This document shows positions 1-9,205 of a DNA stretch of 64,000 nucleotides, piece by piece. The stretch's first letter is position 1, and the number at the start of each line of letters is the position of its first letter. The DNA is from Devosia sp. (GTDB lineage Bacteria > Pseudomonadota > Alphaproteobacteria > Rhizobiales > Devosiaceae): positions 124,001-188,000 of the forward strand of contig NZ_JAGIAW010000004.1 in the NCBI RefSeq assembly GCF_017744655.1, read 5' to 3'. The notes below the pieces were generated by a model. That model did no database searches. It was not told the DNA's origin and was given only the letters and a program-made list of their open reading frames with translations. The position numbers were made by a program, and so were the translations under genes.

Positions 1-342
1 GTGATCGCCGGTATCTGGGAGGAAGTCGGCCTCGGCAGCCTCTCGATCATCATCGCCGCCGACGTGCTGCTGCTTGCCTTTGTCATGGTGAGCACGTGGT
101 GGGTGGGACGCGTCGCCGGGCTTGACCACGCCGATCGGCTGACGCTGCTGTTCTGCGGCTCAAAGAAGAGCCTCGCCAGCGGCCTGCCCATGGCCAATAT
201 CCTGTTCGCAGGGCAGGCCGTCAGCATGATCATCTTGCCCCTGATGCTCTTCCATCAGATTCAGCTTTTTGTCTGCGCTGTTATCGCACAACGCGCGGGT
301 CATCTGGCCGACGAAAGAGTACGACAGGCGGCAACGGCGTAG
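1..342 (+). CDS. SBF-like (YfeH-type) transporter, C-terminal part
   Basis: This is the carboxy-terminal third of an inner-membrane transporter of the bile-acid:sodium symporter superfamily, SBF-like/YfeH branch. The visible 113 residues contain three hydrophobic stretches and the conserved block GSKKSLASGLPMANILF, which is characteristic of that branch. Full members have about 320-340 residues, so the gene begins upstream of base 1 and the GTG at base 1 is probably an internal valine codon. The substrate is not known for most members. The gene runs convergently toward the ABC importer operon, with a gap of about 40 bases. Confidence 0.8.
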   Translation: MIAGIWEEVGLGSLSIIIAADVLLLAFVMVSTWWVGRVAGLDHADRLTLLFCGSKKSLASGLPMANILFAGQAVSMIILPLMLFHQIQLFVCAVIAQRAGHLADERVRQAATA

Positions 343-384
343 CGGACGGGGCCATGCTGCGCCTCGTCTTCCCGACGGAGGGTC

Positions 385-1455
385 TTACCGTATCCTTTCC
401 CCGCTCGTAGCGTCGAAGAGAAAGGCGCGCGCTGGATCGAAGCCGGTTTCAAGAACCGTACCGCGCGCAACGTTCCTGCCCTCGCGCATTTCGAGCGTCA
501 GGGGGTGGGGGCTACCCGAGCCGGCATAGGCGTAGGACGCGCCGCCCAGATGCTCGACGAGATCGACCATGACGCTCAGGCGTACCGGCAGGTTGGGACC
601 GAAATGCTCGGGCCGAATGCCGAGTAGCAGGTCTCGGCCCAGCTGCGGGCTTGAGCCCAGCGATAGCGAAACTTCCGCATTGCCGTAATCGGTCAGTCGG
701 ATCACCCCGTTTTCGTCCTGCCGGGCGCGCATAAAATTCATGCGCGGAGAGCCGATAAAGCCGGCGACGAAAAGATTGGCGGGATCATCGTAGAGAGAAA
801 GGGGCGTCCCGGACTGTTCGACGCGGCCGGCGCGCAGCACCACGATCTTGTCGGCCAGCGTCATGGCTTCGACCTGGTCGTGGGTGACATAGATCATGGT
901 CGCCGCCAGTTCGGCGTGCAGCCGGGCAATTTCGAGCCGCATCTGCACGCGCAATTCGGCGTCGAGATTGCTCAGCGGCTCGTCGAAGAGAAAGACATCC
1001 GGCTGACGGACGATGGCCCGGCCGATGGCTACGCGCTGGCGCTGGCCGCCGGAAAGTTGTTTTGGCTTGCGGTCGAGCAATTCGGTCAGGTGCAGTGCGC
1101 TCGCCGCTTCGGCAACCTTGCGCTCGACTTCGGCGCGCGGCATGCCGTTCATCCTGAGGCCAAAGCCGATATTGTCGCGGACGCTCATATGCGGGTAGAG
1201 CGCATAGGACTGAAAGACCATGGCGACGCCCCGCTCGGACGGGTCGAGTGTTGTCACATCGCGCCCGCCAATAGTGATGGTGCCGTCGCTGACGCTTTCG
1301 AGCCCGGCAATCATGCGCAACAGGGTCGACTTGCCACAGCCGGACGGGCCGACAAAGACGACGAATTCGCCGTTCCCAATCTCGAGGTCGACGCCATGGA
1401 TGATATGGGTTTCGCCGAAAGACTTGCGGACTTTGGAAAGCGACAGGCTTGCCAC
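385..1455 (-). CDS. ABC importer ATP-binding subunit (MalK/UgpC type)
   Basis: This cytoplasmic ATPase of 356 residues energises a CUT1-type carbohydrate-class ABC importer. It has a Walker A motif GPSGCGKST (residues 36-44), a Q-loop, the signature LSGGQRQR (about 135), Walker B VFLFDEP, the H-loop YVTHD, and a C-terminal TOBE-like regulatory domain with GIRPEHF. An open frame extends far upstream, but that part lies inside the permease gene. The GTG at 1455 is preceded by an AAGGAG Shine-Dalgarno and gives the family's normal start. It is the last gene of a permease-permease-ATPase operon that also holds a binding protein and a nucleoside hydrolase, so the cargo may be a nucleoside or a related compound. 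Confidence 0.93.
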   Translation of the reverse strand: MASLSLSKVRKSFGETHIIHGVDLEIGNGEFVVFVGPSGCGKSTLLRMIAGLESVSDGTITIGGRDVTTLDPSERGVAMVFQSYALYPHMSVRDNIGFGLRMNGMPRAEVERKVAEAASALHLTELLDRKPKQLSGGQRQRVAIGRAIVRQPDVFLFDEPLSNLDAELRVQMRLEIARLHAELAATMIYVTHDQVEAMTLADKIVVLRAGRVEQSGTPLSLYDDPANLFVAGFIGSPRMNFMRARQDENGVIRLTDYGNAEVSLSLGSSPQLGRDLLLGIRPEHFGPNLPVRLSVMVDLVEHLGGASYAYAGSGSPHPLTLEMREGRNVARGTVLETGFDPARAFLFDATSGERIR

Positions 1456-1466
1456 GGAAAACTCCT

Positions 1467-2321
1467 TCAGCCCTTGATGCCGGCCCCGGCCAGGCCCTGC
1501 ACGTAGTAACGCTGCAGAGGCAAAAGCAGGGCGATGGGGATCAAAGCGGTGATGACCGAAACCGCAAAAAGCTGGTTCCAGATGGTTTGATATTGTTGCT
1601 GGAAGGCGGCCATGCCGACCTGGATGACCTTGAACTGCTGGCTGGGCATGGCCAGCAGCGGCCAGAGAAAAGCCTCCCACTGGAAGATGAACAGCAGAAG
1701 TGCCGCGCTGATGCAGGTGGGAAGCGACAACGGCACATAGATGCGCAGCAGGATGTCGATCCAGCTCACCCCATCGAGCCGGGCCGCTTCGGCATAGTCC
1801 TTCGGCACCTGGCTGAAGAACTGATAGAAGAGGAAGACGGCAAGGCCATTGGCGACGCTGGGCACGATCAGAGCCGCAATATTGTCGAGCCACCCCAATT
1901 GCTGGGTGACCGTATAGAGCGGCAGGGCGATGGCTTCAAAGGGCAGCATGAAGCTGATGATGATGGCCGAGAGGATGAACTTCTTGCCCTTGAAGTCGAA
2001 CATGGCAAAGGCAAATCCCGCCGCGCCGTTGACGATCAGCCCCGCCGCCATGGTCACCAGGGCCACCAGCATGGTGTTGGCGATGATGAGCCCGAAGCCG
2101 CGCTCGAAAATGCCGGTATAGGCTTCGAGGGTGAAGGGCGCCGGCAAAAGCGCCTTGGGCGTGAACGGAAAAATATCGGCAAAGATCGCGCTATTGGGGC
2201 GCAGCGACGACACGATCGCCCACCACAAAGGCAGCACGAAGATAAAGGCGATGATGAGATAGGCAAGATGCTTGAGGCCAAGGCTCAGAGCCTTGCCCGG
2301 CTGGCCACTGCGAGCACTCAT
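1467..2321 (-). CDS. ABC importer permease (MalG/UgpE type)
   Basis: This 284-residue inner-membrane permease has six predicted transmembrane segments. It carries the EAA loop [16 protein letters not shown] that docks onto the ATPase, and it matches the length and layout of the MalG/UgpE half of CUT1 importers. The start overlaps the stop of the upstream permease by four bases, and the ATPase follows after 11 bases, so the three products should be made in step. The substrate cannot be read from this subunit; the linked nucleoside hydrolase is the best clue. Confidence 0.93.
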   Translation of the reverse strand: MSARSGQPGKALSLGLKHLAYLIIAFIFVLPLWWAIVSSLRPNSAIFADIFPFTPKALLPAPFTLEAYTGIFERGFGLIIANTMLVALVTMAAGLIVNGAAGFAFAMFDFKGKKFILSAIIISFMLPFEAIALPLYTVTQQLGWLDNIAALIVPSVANGLAVFLFYQFFSQVPKDYAEAARLDGVSWIDILLRIYVPLSLPTCISAALLLFIFQWEAFLWPLLAMPSQQFKVIQVGMAAFQQQYQTIWNQLFAVSVITALIPIALLLPLQRYYVQGLAGAGIKG

Positions 2322-3187
2322 TGGCGTGCCTCCCGGCCCGAAAGCAATTTGAACTGCGCAGCAACGATGATGAGCAGAATGGCGACCACGACGACGATGA
2401 TGGCCATGGCCCGGCCCATGTCGCCGAAGATGAAGCCCGATTTATAGGCCTCGTACATCAGCACATTGGTGCTGTCGGCCGGACCGCCCTGGGTCAGCAT
2501 GAAGATCGGTGCAAAGAGCAGGAAATTGATCGAGACATCGGCGACCAGCACGAAAAGCAGGGTGGGCCGCAAGAGCGGTATGGTTATGAAGATCAGGCGC
2601 TGCCAAGGTTTGACGCCATCGAGGCGCGCGGCGTCGTAGATTTCGGGCGAGATGGTCTGCAAACCGCCGATGATGAAGATCATCCAATAGGAAATGCCCT
2701 TCCAGGTGGCGATGGCGATGATCGAATAGAGCGCGAGGCTCTCCGAGGTCAGCCAGGGCTGGGCGGGCACGCCGGCAATGCCGATCAGCCCGTTCACCAG
2801 ACCATCCTGTGTGAGCATGATGCGCCAGATGATCACGGCCGTGGGCAGTGACACGCCAATAGGGATGAGAAAGAGCACGCGGTAGAGCGTGACGCCCCGA
2901 AACTGCTGGACATAGAGTAGAGCGAGGCCCAGCGCGAGGGCGATCTGGATGGGGTTGATCAGCAGGTTGAACCAGAAGGTCACCTGCATGGATTTCCAGA
3001 AGGTGCGGTCGGAAAGCAGCGAGAGGTAATTGTCGAAGCCGACAAAGAGTTGCTGCCCGCGCACCATGTTGAAGAAGCTATCGCTGACCGCGAGGGCCAC
3101 CGGATAAAGGCGGAAAACGACAAGCCCGATCAGCGCCGGAGCCAGAAGGGCTGCAATCAGCAAAACCGGAGTGCGCGATCGGAACAT
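2318..3187 (-). CDS. ABC importer permease (MalF/UgpA type)
   Basis: This 289-residue inner-membrane permease is the MalF/UgpA half of the importer. It has about six transmembrane segments and the EAA loop IYDAARLDGVKPWQRL near the C-terminal third. It lies 47 bases downstream of the solute-binding protein gene, and the gap holds a GC-rich hairpin. The Shine-Dalgarno GAGGGAAA precedes the ATG. It is translationally coupled to the next permease by a 4-base ATGA overlap. Confidence 0.93.
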   Translation of the reverse strand: MFRSRTPVLLIAALLAPALIGLVVFRLYPVALAVSDSFFNMVRGQQLFVGFDNYLSLLSDRTFWKSMQVTFWFNLLINPIQIALALGLALLYVQQFRGVTLYRVLFLIPIGVSLPTAVIIWRIMLTQDGLVNGLIGIAGVPAQPWLTSESLALYSIIAIATWKGISYWMIFIIGGLQTISPEIYDAARLDGVKPWQRLIFITIPLLRPTLLFVLVADVSINFLLFAPIFMLTQGGPADSTNVLMYEAYKSGFIFGDMGRAMAIIVVVVAILLIIVAAQFKLLSGREARQ

Positions 3188-3200
3188 TGTCGTTTCCCTC

Positions 3201-3226
3201 GGGCGCCCGCGGGAGGTCGGGCGCCC
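3201..3226 (-). terminator. Intercistronic hairpin between binding protein and permease
   Basis: Two identical, self-complementary GGGCGCCC blocks (3201-3208 and 3219-3226) can pair around a 10-base loop in the mRNA just after the binding-protein stop. No T-run follows on the minus strand, so it is more likely an mRNA-stabilising or attenuating element. Such an element keeps binding-protein levels above permease levels, as is common in binding-protein operons. The role is inferred. Confidence 0.55.
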
Positions 3227-3234
3227 TTTGACGT

Positions 3235-4548
3235 TTACTGCGCGACGCGAGACGCGGCGGACTCGAATTTTTGTACGGCGCTGGCCAGGGCATCGGCAAC
3301 CGGCACGCCATTGGCGATGTCGACAAAGGCCGTGCGGAAGGCATCCTGCAATTGGCCATAGGCGGCCGTTACCGGGCGGGCCTTGGCCGTGTTCAGCGAG
3401 TCATAGACCCCGAGACGGAAGACGTTTTGCGGGAAGGCGTCGTATTCCGGCGCGGTGCTGATGGTGTCGAGCAGGGGCTTATAGGTGGGCAATTGCTGGA
3501 GGCTGTCGAACCAGACCTTGGTGCCGGCATCGCTGGTGGTCAGGTAGCCGGCAAAATCCATGGCTTCGGCCTGGTTGGCGGAGGCGGCATTGACCCCGAC
3601 ATACCAGGAGCCGGTGGGCGTCACCACCGAGCCACCCTCGAAATAGGGATAAGGCGCGACGCTGAAGTCGATATCGGTGGCCGAAAGGATCGGCAGGTTC
3701 CAGGTGCCGCCGGCGAACATGGCAAGCTGGCCATTGCCGAAGAGCGAAGCGGCCTCGCCATAGCCAAGACTCTTCGGGCTCACCGCCCAGGCGTTGTAGA
3801 GGTCGCTCCAATAGGTAGCCCCCTTGGTCCAAGCCTCGCTGTCGAGATAGCCCTTGGCGGTATAGCCATCCGGGCCGATGACGGGGCTTCCGAGGGATTC
3901 GCCGAAGGGCTGGAGCTGATAGAGTTCGCCGAACTGCTCGACGGTAAAGCCGTAGGTCGTGGTGCGACCATTGTCGGTCACGGTCAGCTTGCGGGCCGCA
4001 TCGGCGACCTGTTCCCATGTCCAGCGTTCGCTCGAAGCCAGCGTGTCGATATCGGCCTGCGTTGCGGTTTCGCCCTTGGTCAGTCCAGCCGGCGGGGTAA
4101 TGCCGGCAGCCTCGAAGAGCGCATTGTTGACATAGAGCACCTGCGCCGAATTGTTGATCGGCAGGGCATATTGGGTGCCTTCATACTGACCGGCTTCGAC
4201 AGCGGCCGGCACCAGCGCGCTGGTGTCGATCCCCGCATCGATGGGCGAGAGGAAGCCGCGGGACGCGTAGCTCGCAAGGAGCGGCGCATCGACATAGACG
4301 AGGTCGATGCCGGCATCGGCCGAACGCAGGCGCAGTTCGGCGACCTGGAAGAATTGGGCAAAGGGATAGGGTTGGAGATTGATGGCGATGCCCGGATGGT
4401 CGGCCTTGTAGGCATCGACCACGGCCTGCATGGCCGCGGTGTCGCCGCCCTCGATGACGATCATGTTGAGCGTCTTGTCCTGGGCCAGCGCGGTGCCGGC
4501 GAGAAGGCTGGCAGCAAGGCCGGCGATGGCAAACGTGATGGTCTTCAT
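3235..4548 (-). CDS. Extracellular solute-binding protein, family 1
   Basis: This periplasmic receptor (437 residues from this start) delivers substrate to the importer encoded just downstream. It begins with a Sec signal peptide (MKTITF, then a hydrophobic core ending ALA before Q). The remainder has the length and two-lobe character of family 1 (MalE-like) binding proteins, with many Gly/Pro/aromatic turns. The chosen ATG follows an AAGGG Shine-Dalgarno by 8 bases; a GTG three codons upstream (4557) is the alternative. It sits 12 bases after the nucleoside hydrolase. Family 1 receptors usually bind sugars or polyols, so a nucleoside ligand would be unusual. Confidence 0.92.
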   Translation of the reverse strand: MKTITFAIAGLAASLLAGTALAQDKTLNMIVIEGGDTAAMQAVVDAYKADHPGIAINLQPYPFAQFFQVAELRLRSADAGIDLVYVDAPLLASYASRGFLSPIDAGIDTSALVPAAVEAGQYEGTQYALPINNSAQVLYVNNALFEAAGITPPAGLTKGETATQADIDTLASSERWTWEQVADAARKLTVTDNGRTTTYGFTVEQFGELYQLQPFGESLGSPVIGPDGYTAKGYLDSEAWTKGATYWSDLYNAWAVSPKSLGYGEAASLFGNGQLAMFAGGTWNLPILSATDIDFSVAPYPYFEGGSVVTPTGSWYVGVNAASANQAEAMDFAGYLTTSDAGTKVWFDSLQQLPTYKPLLDTISTAPEYDAFPQNVFRLGVYDSLNTAKARPVTAAYGQLQDAFRTAFVDIANGVPVADALASAVQKFESAASRVAQ

Positions 4549-4560
4549 CCTGGGCACCCT

Positions 4561-5529
4561 TTACTTGGTTGAGGAAATTCGGCCGGCCGCCCAGCTCAGG
4601 GCCTGGGTAACCAGCGCGGCAAAACGTTGCGGATCAGCCTTCATGGCGACGGTGACATTCTTGACCCTCTGGTCATGGGCAGCATCCTGCGGCCGCAGGT
4701 CGATCAGGGTCTGGCCATAGCCGCCATCGGCACCCACCAGAACCTCGCCGGGATAGGCGGTGAGCTCGAAGATGGAAGGATCGATGAGATAGGCCACGGC
4801 GCACGGGTCGTGCATCGGGGCGCCCGGCTTGTCGGCCCCGGCGAAGCTGTAATAGGTGCCGCAGTAGAAATCCATGATATCGGCCACCGGATTGCTGCCG
4901 GCGCGGGCTGCACGGATCTGGGCGACATCCTCGCGGCGCATCAGCGTCTGATGGGTCACATTGAGACCGAACATCACCAGTTTTACGCCGGACCGGAACA
5001 CCATGCGCGCCGCTTCGGCATCGGCCCAGATATTGAATTCCGCCGCCGGAGTGACATTGCCTTCGCCGGCCGAGCCGCCCATGAAGACGACCTGCTTGAT
5101 CTTTTGCGCGAGGCCAGGCCGCAGTGCCAGGGCCAGTGCGATATTGGTCATGGGGCCGACCACCACGAGGGTGATTTCGCCCGGCGCTGCCTCGACCCGC
5201 TCGATGATGGCGTCGACGGCATGTTGCGGCTGCGCCTTGCTGCGCGCCGGGGGCAGCTCTTCGCCCGCGCTGTCGAGGCCGCTCGGCCCATGAAACTCGG
5301 CGGGAAAGGCATAGCGATGCAGCAGCGGCAATTCGGCCCCGGCATAGACCGGAACATCGAGCCCAAAGGCGTCGACGATGCGCAGGGCATTGTTGGTGGT
5401 ATGGTGGAGCGGCGCATTCCCGCAGACGGCGGTTATGGCTTCAAGCCGGATCGAGGGATGCCAGGCGGCGAGGAGGATGGCCGCCATGTCGTCATGGCCG
5501 GGATCGCAGTCGATGATGATACGGTGCAT
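4561..5529 (-). CDS. Nucleoside hydrolase (IunH/RihA-type)
   Basis: This enzyme cleaves the N-glycosidic bond of nucleosides to base plus ribose. The N-terminus carries the Ca2+-binding signature IIIDCDPGHDD that defines the family, with the internal block VFMGGSAGEGN and the C-terminal half typical of inosine/uridine hydrolases. From this ATG the protein has 322 residues, the usual size. An upstream in-frame ATG at 5556 would add nine residues, and neither start has a clear Shine-Dalgarno. It is the first gene of the ABC importer operon and is divergent from the LysR gene. The enzyme lacks a signal peptide and should act in the cytoplasm on imported substrate. Confidence 0.9.
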   Translation of the reverse strand: MHRIIIDCDPGHDDMAAILLAAWHPSIRLEAITAVCGNAPLHHTTNNALRIVDAFGLDVPVYAGAELPLLHRYAFPAEFHGPSGLDSAGEELPPARSKAQPQHAVDAIIERVEAAPGEITLVVVGPMTNIALALALRPGLAQKIKQVVFMGGSAGEGNVTPAAEFNIWADAEAARMVFRSGVKLVMFGLNVTHQTLMRREDVAQIRAARAGSNPVADIMDFYCGTYYSFAGADKPGAPMHDPCAVAYLIDPSIFELTAYPGEVLVGADGGYGQTLIDLRPQDAAHDQRVKNVTVAMKADPQRFAALVTQALSWAAGRISSTK

Positions 5530-5706
5530 GTCAATCAAAACGGCAGACTCTTTCATAACGCAGTTTTGCTGAGGCTTTTTTGGCCACCCCGATCACGATG
5601 GATTGGCCAGGTTTTGCCTTTAAAAGTTCTGCTGACGCTAGGGCAGATGACAGAAGGACGACAGCAGACTATTTTGCGCTTCGATTGACTTTTACTGAGG
5701 CAAATC
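5530..5706. promoter_or_regulatory. Divergent control region, nucleoside operon / LysR gene
   Basis: This is the only space between the minus-strand nucleoside hydrolase/ABC operon and the plus-strand LysR gene, so it must hold both promoters. A CTGAGGC heptamer occurs twice in the same orientation (5569-5575 and 5695-5701), each flanked by T-rich sequence. This is a possible regulator contact pair. LysR regulators usually bind and control the gene transcribed away from them, but the sites here are not proven. Confidence 0.4.
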
Positions 5707-6624
5707 GTGCTGCACCTGCTCAATGCCATGCGTGCCTTCGAGGTCGCGGCCCGTCTCGGCAGCATCCGGCGCGCGGCCGAGGAGTTGCGCGTCTCGGACG
5801 GGGCTGTCAGCCGCCATATCAAGAACCTCGAGGACGAGCTTGGGGTGCCGCTTTTCGAGCGCGGCAATCGCTCCCTCAAACTGACCCCGGCGGCCGCGAC
5901 CTTTGCCGCCACGCTCACCGAGGCCCTGGCTTCGATCAACCGTGGCACCGAACATCTGAGGGCCCTCCACGACCAGTCCACCATCATGCTGACCGCGCCT
6001 GACACATTCCTCCTGCGCTGGCTCGTGCCGCGCCTGCAGGGCCTTGAAAAGGCGCTGGGCGGCGTGTCCGTCCGCATCACCACCTGGACGCGCGAGATCA
6101 ATCCGGCCGATCGGTCTATCGATATTTATGTGGGCGTCGGCAAACCGCTCGACATTCCGGGCATGATCGTCAGCCCAGTCGCGCCCGAAACCTTCGGGCC
6201 GGTGATCAGCCCCATGATCGTGCGGGGCCGGACAATCGATGCCGCAGCCATCTGGCAAATGCCGCGGCTCGACATTCGCTGGCCTCCGGACATGTGGACC
6301 AACTGGGCCCGCGAAGCTGGCATTGTCCTGCCGCAACGCGAAAGCGTCTGGTATGATAGCCTCTCTTTCAGCGTACAGGCAGCCGAAGCCGGCCAGGGCG
6401 TCGCCATCGGCCCGGGCCCCGCAATCTGGGACGCGCTGGAGCAGAATCGGCTGATTGCTCCGCTCGGCATGGTGACGCGTTCGGGCTACTGGTTCCTCGC
6501 CTGGAGAGAAGATCGCCCCAACCGCATGATGCAAACGGTGCGGCGATGGTTCGAGATGGAAATGGCGCGAGGGCTGAAGTTCGAAACGGGTGGCGGTAGT
6601 TCGTCCTCCCAGGCGCGACCATAG
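5707..6624 (+). CDS. LysR-family regulator (GcvA type)
   Basis: This is a DNA-binding transcription factor of 305 residues. The N-terminal winged helix-turn-helix (about residues 1-60) includes LNAMRAFEVAARLGSIRRAA and VSRHIKNLEDELGVPLFER, as in GcvA-type LysR proteins. The rest is the effector-binding domain. It starts with GTG. Being divergent from the nucleoside hydrolase/ABC operon, it is the likely regulator of that operon, with a pathway metabolite as co-inducer (inferred). The C-terminus ends in a short Ser/Gly-rich tail. Confidence 0.9.
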   Translation: MLHLLNAMRAFEVAARLGSIRRAAEELRVSDGAVSRHIKNLEDELGVPLFERGNRSLKLTPAAATFAATLTEALASINRGTEHLRALHDQSTIMLTAPDTFLLRWLVPRLQGLEKALGGVSVRITTWTREINPADRSIDIYVGVGKPLDIPGMIVSPVAPETFGPVISPMIVRGRTIDAAAIWQMPRLDIRWPPDMWTNWAREAGIVLPQRESVWYDSLSFSVQAAEAGQGVAIGPGPAIWDALEQNRLIAPLGMVTRSGYWFLAWREDRPNRMMQTVRRWFEMEMARGLKFETGGGSSSSQARP

Positions 6625-6736
6625 GGTATAGGTCGGCTCGGGCCATCTGGGCTGAGGTGCCTAGGGGCTCCTGGCGAGCCACACTTCAACCAGAAAAATG
6701 GTTCCCCGTTTCACTTTGTGTGCCTAACATCGCGGT

Positions 6737-9172
6737 ATGAGTGAAAACCGCCTAAAGCTCTATCGCGACAAGCGTGACTTCGCGCGCACGGCGGAGCCGT
6801 TCGGGACGGATGGCGCGGATTCATTTCGTTTTGTCGTCCACAAACATCATGCCACCGCCGATCACTATGATCTCCGGCTTGAACTGGGCGGCGTCCTCAA
6901 GAGTTGGGCCGTGCCCAAAGGTCCTTCGCTTAATCCGGCTGACAAGCGGCTCGCAGTGGCTACCGAGGATCATCCAGTGGACTATCTGGATTTCGAGGGC
7001 GTCATCCCGGCCGGGGAGTATGGCGGCGGGCCGATGATCGTTTGGGATACCGGCACCTGGGCGCCAATGGGAGACCCAGAGGCCGATATCGCCAAGGGTG
7101 CCTTCAAGTTCCGGCTGGCCGGCGAAAAGCTCAATGGCGGCTGGATGCTGACCCAACTCAAGAACCGACCCGAGGACAAGGGGAAGGTCAACTGGCTGCT
7201 GTTCAAGGAACACGACCAGGCTATGGATACGGCGAACGATATCCTGCAAACCCGCCCGGAAAGCGTCAAGACCGGCCGGCGTATCGAGGAATTGCTGGCG
7301 CCGGCGGTTCGCCCGCCGCGCAAGCGCCGCGCGTCGTTGAAGCCGGACAAGCTCAAGGGTGCCGTGGCGTCGGCCATGCCGGCCAAGTCATCTCTCCAGC
7401 TCGCAACCGCGGCCGCCGCGCTGCCTGCGGACAGCAAGACCATCACCTGGTTGCACGAGATCAAGTTCGACGGCTATCGCACCCTTGCCCGCCTCGATAA
7501 CAAAACGGCCCGTCTCATCACCCGGGGCGGTCTCGATTGGACGCGCCGCTATGGCGATCTGCCTGATGTACTCGCGACCCTGCCGTGCCGGCAGGCGGTG
7601 ATCGATGGCGAAATCGTGGTGCTCGACGCACAGGGCGTCAGCAATTTTGGGCGCTTGCAGGAGGAGCTTTCGGAAGGTCGCCCACGCAACCTGCTGTTTT
7701 TCGCCTTCGACCTTCTATACCTCGATGGGTGGGACCTGCGCGGGGTCGGATTGCGCGACAGGAAGGCGCTGCTCAAGGCTCTTCTTGCGGATGTGCCATC
7801 GGCAATTCAGTTTAGCGATCATGTGGAAGGGCAGGGCGAGGCCCTCTTCGATCAAGCCATCGATCGTGGCCTTGAGGGGCTCGTTTCCAAGCGCGCGGAC
7901 AGCATCTATAGCGGCAGCCGGTCGGGCACCTGGCTCAAGATCAAGGCGCCGAAAACCGGCTATTTCGTCATCGCCGGATATACGGCATCGCCCGAAGCCG
8001 GCGGCATCGGCGCCATCGCCGTTGCAGAATGGGTGGGGGACGATCTCATCTATCGCGGCAAGGTCGGCACCGGCTTTGATGCCGCCGATATGGCAAGTCT
8101 TCTCGAACGTCTCGAGGCTCTCGAAGGTGGCGATCGGCTAGCCGGCTTTCCCAAAGAGGTCATCGCCGTCAAACCCCAACTGACCGCCCGCATTCGCTAT
8201 GCCGCCATCACCAGCGACGGCATGTTGCGCCATGCTGTTTTCAGGGGCTTGCGCGAAGCGAGCCTTTCGGGCGGCAGCCAGCGATCACGCAAAAGGCTGG
8301 TGACCGACGCCGACCTCGCCAGCATCTGGGTCACCAATCCGACCCGTCGACTCTTCTGCTCCAACGGTCCCACCAAGCTCGATATCGCCGTCTATTACGC
8401 AAGCGTCGGCGATTTCATGCTGCCGCACCTCCTCAACCGGCCCGTGTCACTGTTCCGCTGCCCTACCGGCAAGTCGGCGGACTGCTTCTTCCAGCGCCAC
8501 CCCTTTACCGGCATGCCCGAGAGCATCGCCCGGATCGAGACTGCCAATTCCGAGGGCGAGAAGAAAACCTTCATCGCCGTCACCGACACCAAGGCCTATC
8601 TGGCGCTGGCCCAGTTCGGGGCCGTCGAGTTCCACTCCTGGGGCACTCATATCGACCATCTCGACAAGCCCGACCGCATCATCTTCGATCTCGACCCGGG
8701 CGAGGGGGTCGCCTGGCGCGATGTCGTCAATGCCGCGGTGCATCTGCGCGACGAACTGCAGGGGATGGGCCTCGTGCCCTTCGTCAAAACCTCCGGAGGC
8801 AAGGGCGTCCATATCGTCGTGCCGACATCGCGAAAACTCGACTGGAAAGCCTCGCACGCCGCCAGTGGCCGTCTCGCCGAGAAGCTCGCTGCCACCGGCC
8901 CCGACACCTTCGTCACCGTGATGGGCGCAGAGAACCGTAAGCGCCGCATCTTCATCGACTATTTTCGAAATGCGCGCAGCGCGACAGCGGTCGCTGCCTA
9001 CTCGCTTCGGGCGCGCACCCATCTGCCTGCATCGACGCCAATAGAGTGGCGGGACCTTGAGTCTATCGACTCTCCTCAGGACCTCAATTACTCTACCCTT
9101 CCGAGATTATTAACGATGTCCGGCGACCCGTGGGCAGATATTAACGAGTCTTCGCGAGACCTCCCGGCATAG
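6737..9172 (+). CDS. ligD: ATP-dependent DNA ligase LigD (phosphoesterase-ligase-polymerase)
   Basis: This is the multifunctional end-processing enzyme of bacterial non-homologous end joining, 811 residues. Domain order is 3'-phosphoesterase (about 1-165, with HKHHATADHYDLRLEL), ATP-dependent ligase (about 215-510, with the adenylated lysine K243 in EIKFDGYR), and primase-like polymerase (about 530-811, with the metal-binding IIFDLDPGEG near residue 650). This PE-Lig-Pol order is typical of Pseudomonas and rhizobial LigD rather than mycobacterial. Ku follows 33 bases downstream, its required partner. All three domains look complete. Confidence 0.97.
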   Translation: MSENRLKLYRDKRDFARTAEPFGTDGADSFRFVVHKHHATADHYDLRLELGGVLKSWAVPKGPSLNPADKRLAVATEDHPVDYLDFEGVIPAGEYGGGPMIVWDTGTWAPMGDPEADIAKGAFKFRLAGEKLNGGWMLTQLKNRPEDKGKVNWLLFKEHDQAMDTANDILQTRPESVKTGRRIEELLAPAVRPPRKRRASLKPDKLKGAVASAMPAKSSLQLATAAAALPADSKTITWLHEIKFDGYRTLARLDNKTARLITRGGLDWTRRYGDLPDVLATLPCRQAVIDGEIVVLDAQGVSNFGRLQEELSEGRPRNLLFFAFDLLYLDGWDLRGVGLRDRKALLKALLADVPSAIQFSDHVEGQGEALFDQAIDRGLEGLVSKRADSIYSGSRSGTWLKIKAPKTGYFVIAGYTASPEAGGIGAIAVAEWVGDDLIYRGKVGTGFDAADMASLLERLEALEGGDRLAGFPKEVIAVKPQLTARIRYAAITSDGMLRHAVFRGLREASLSGGSQRSRKRLVTDADLASIWVTNPTRRLFCSNGPTKLDIAVYYASVGDFMLPHLLNRPVSLFRCPTGKSADCFFQRHPFTGMPESIARIETANSEGEKKTFIAVTDTKAYLALAQFGAVEFHSWGTHIDHLDKPDRIIFDLDPGEGVAWRDVVNAAVHLRDELQGMGLVPFVKTSGGKGVHIVVPTSRKLDWKASHAASGRLAEKLAATGPDTFVTVMGAENRKRRIFIDYFRNARSATAVAAYSLRARTHLPASTPIEWRDLESIDSPQDLNYSTLPRLLTMSGDPWADINESSRDLPA

Positions 9173-9205
9173 TTATTGGTGATTGTGTTTGAGTAGGAGG
9201 CGACT

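Noticed and set aside
1456..1893. N-terminal 146-codon extension of the ABC ATPase frame
   Set aside because: It overlaps the permease gene on the same strand; the GTG at 1455 has a good ribosome site and gives the normal family start.
3271..4572. 433-codon plus-strand frame opposite the solute-binding protein
   Set aside because: Antisense to a protein with signal peptide and operon context; no ribosome site and no recognisable domain.
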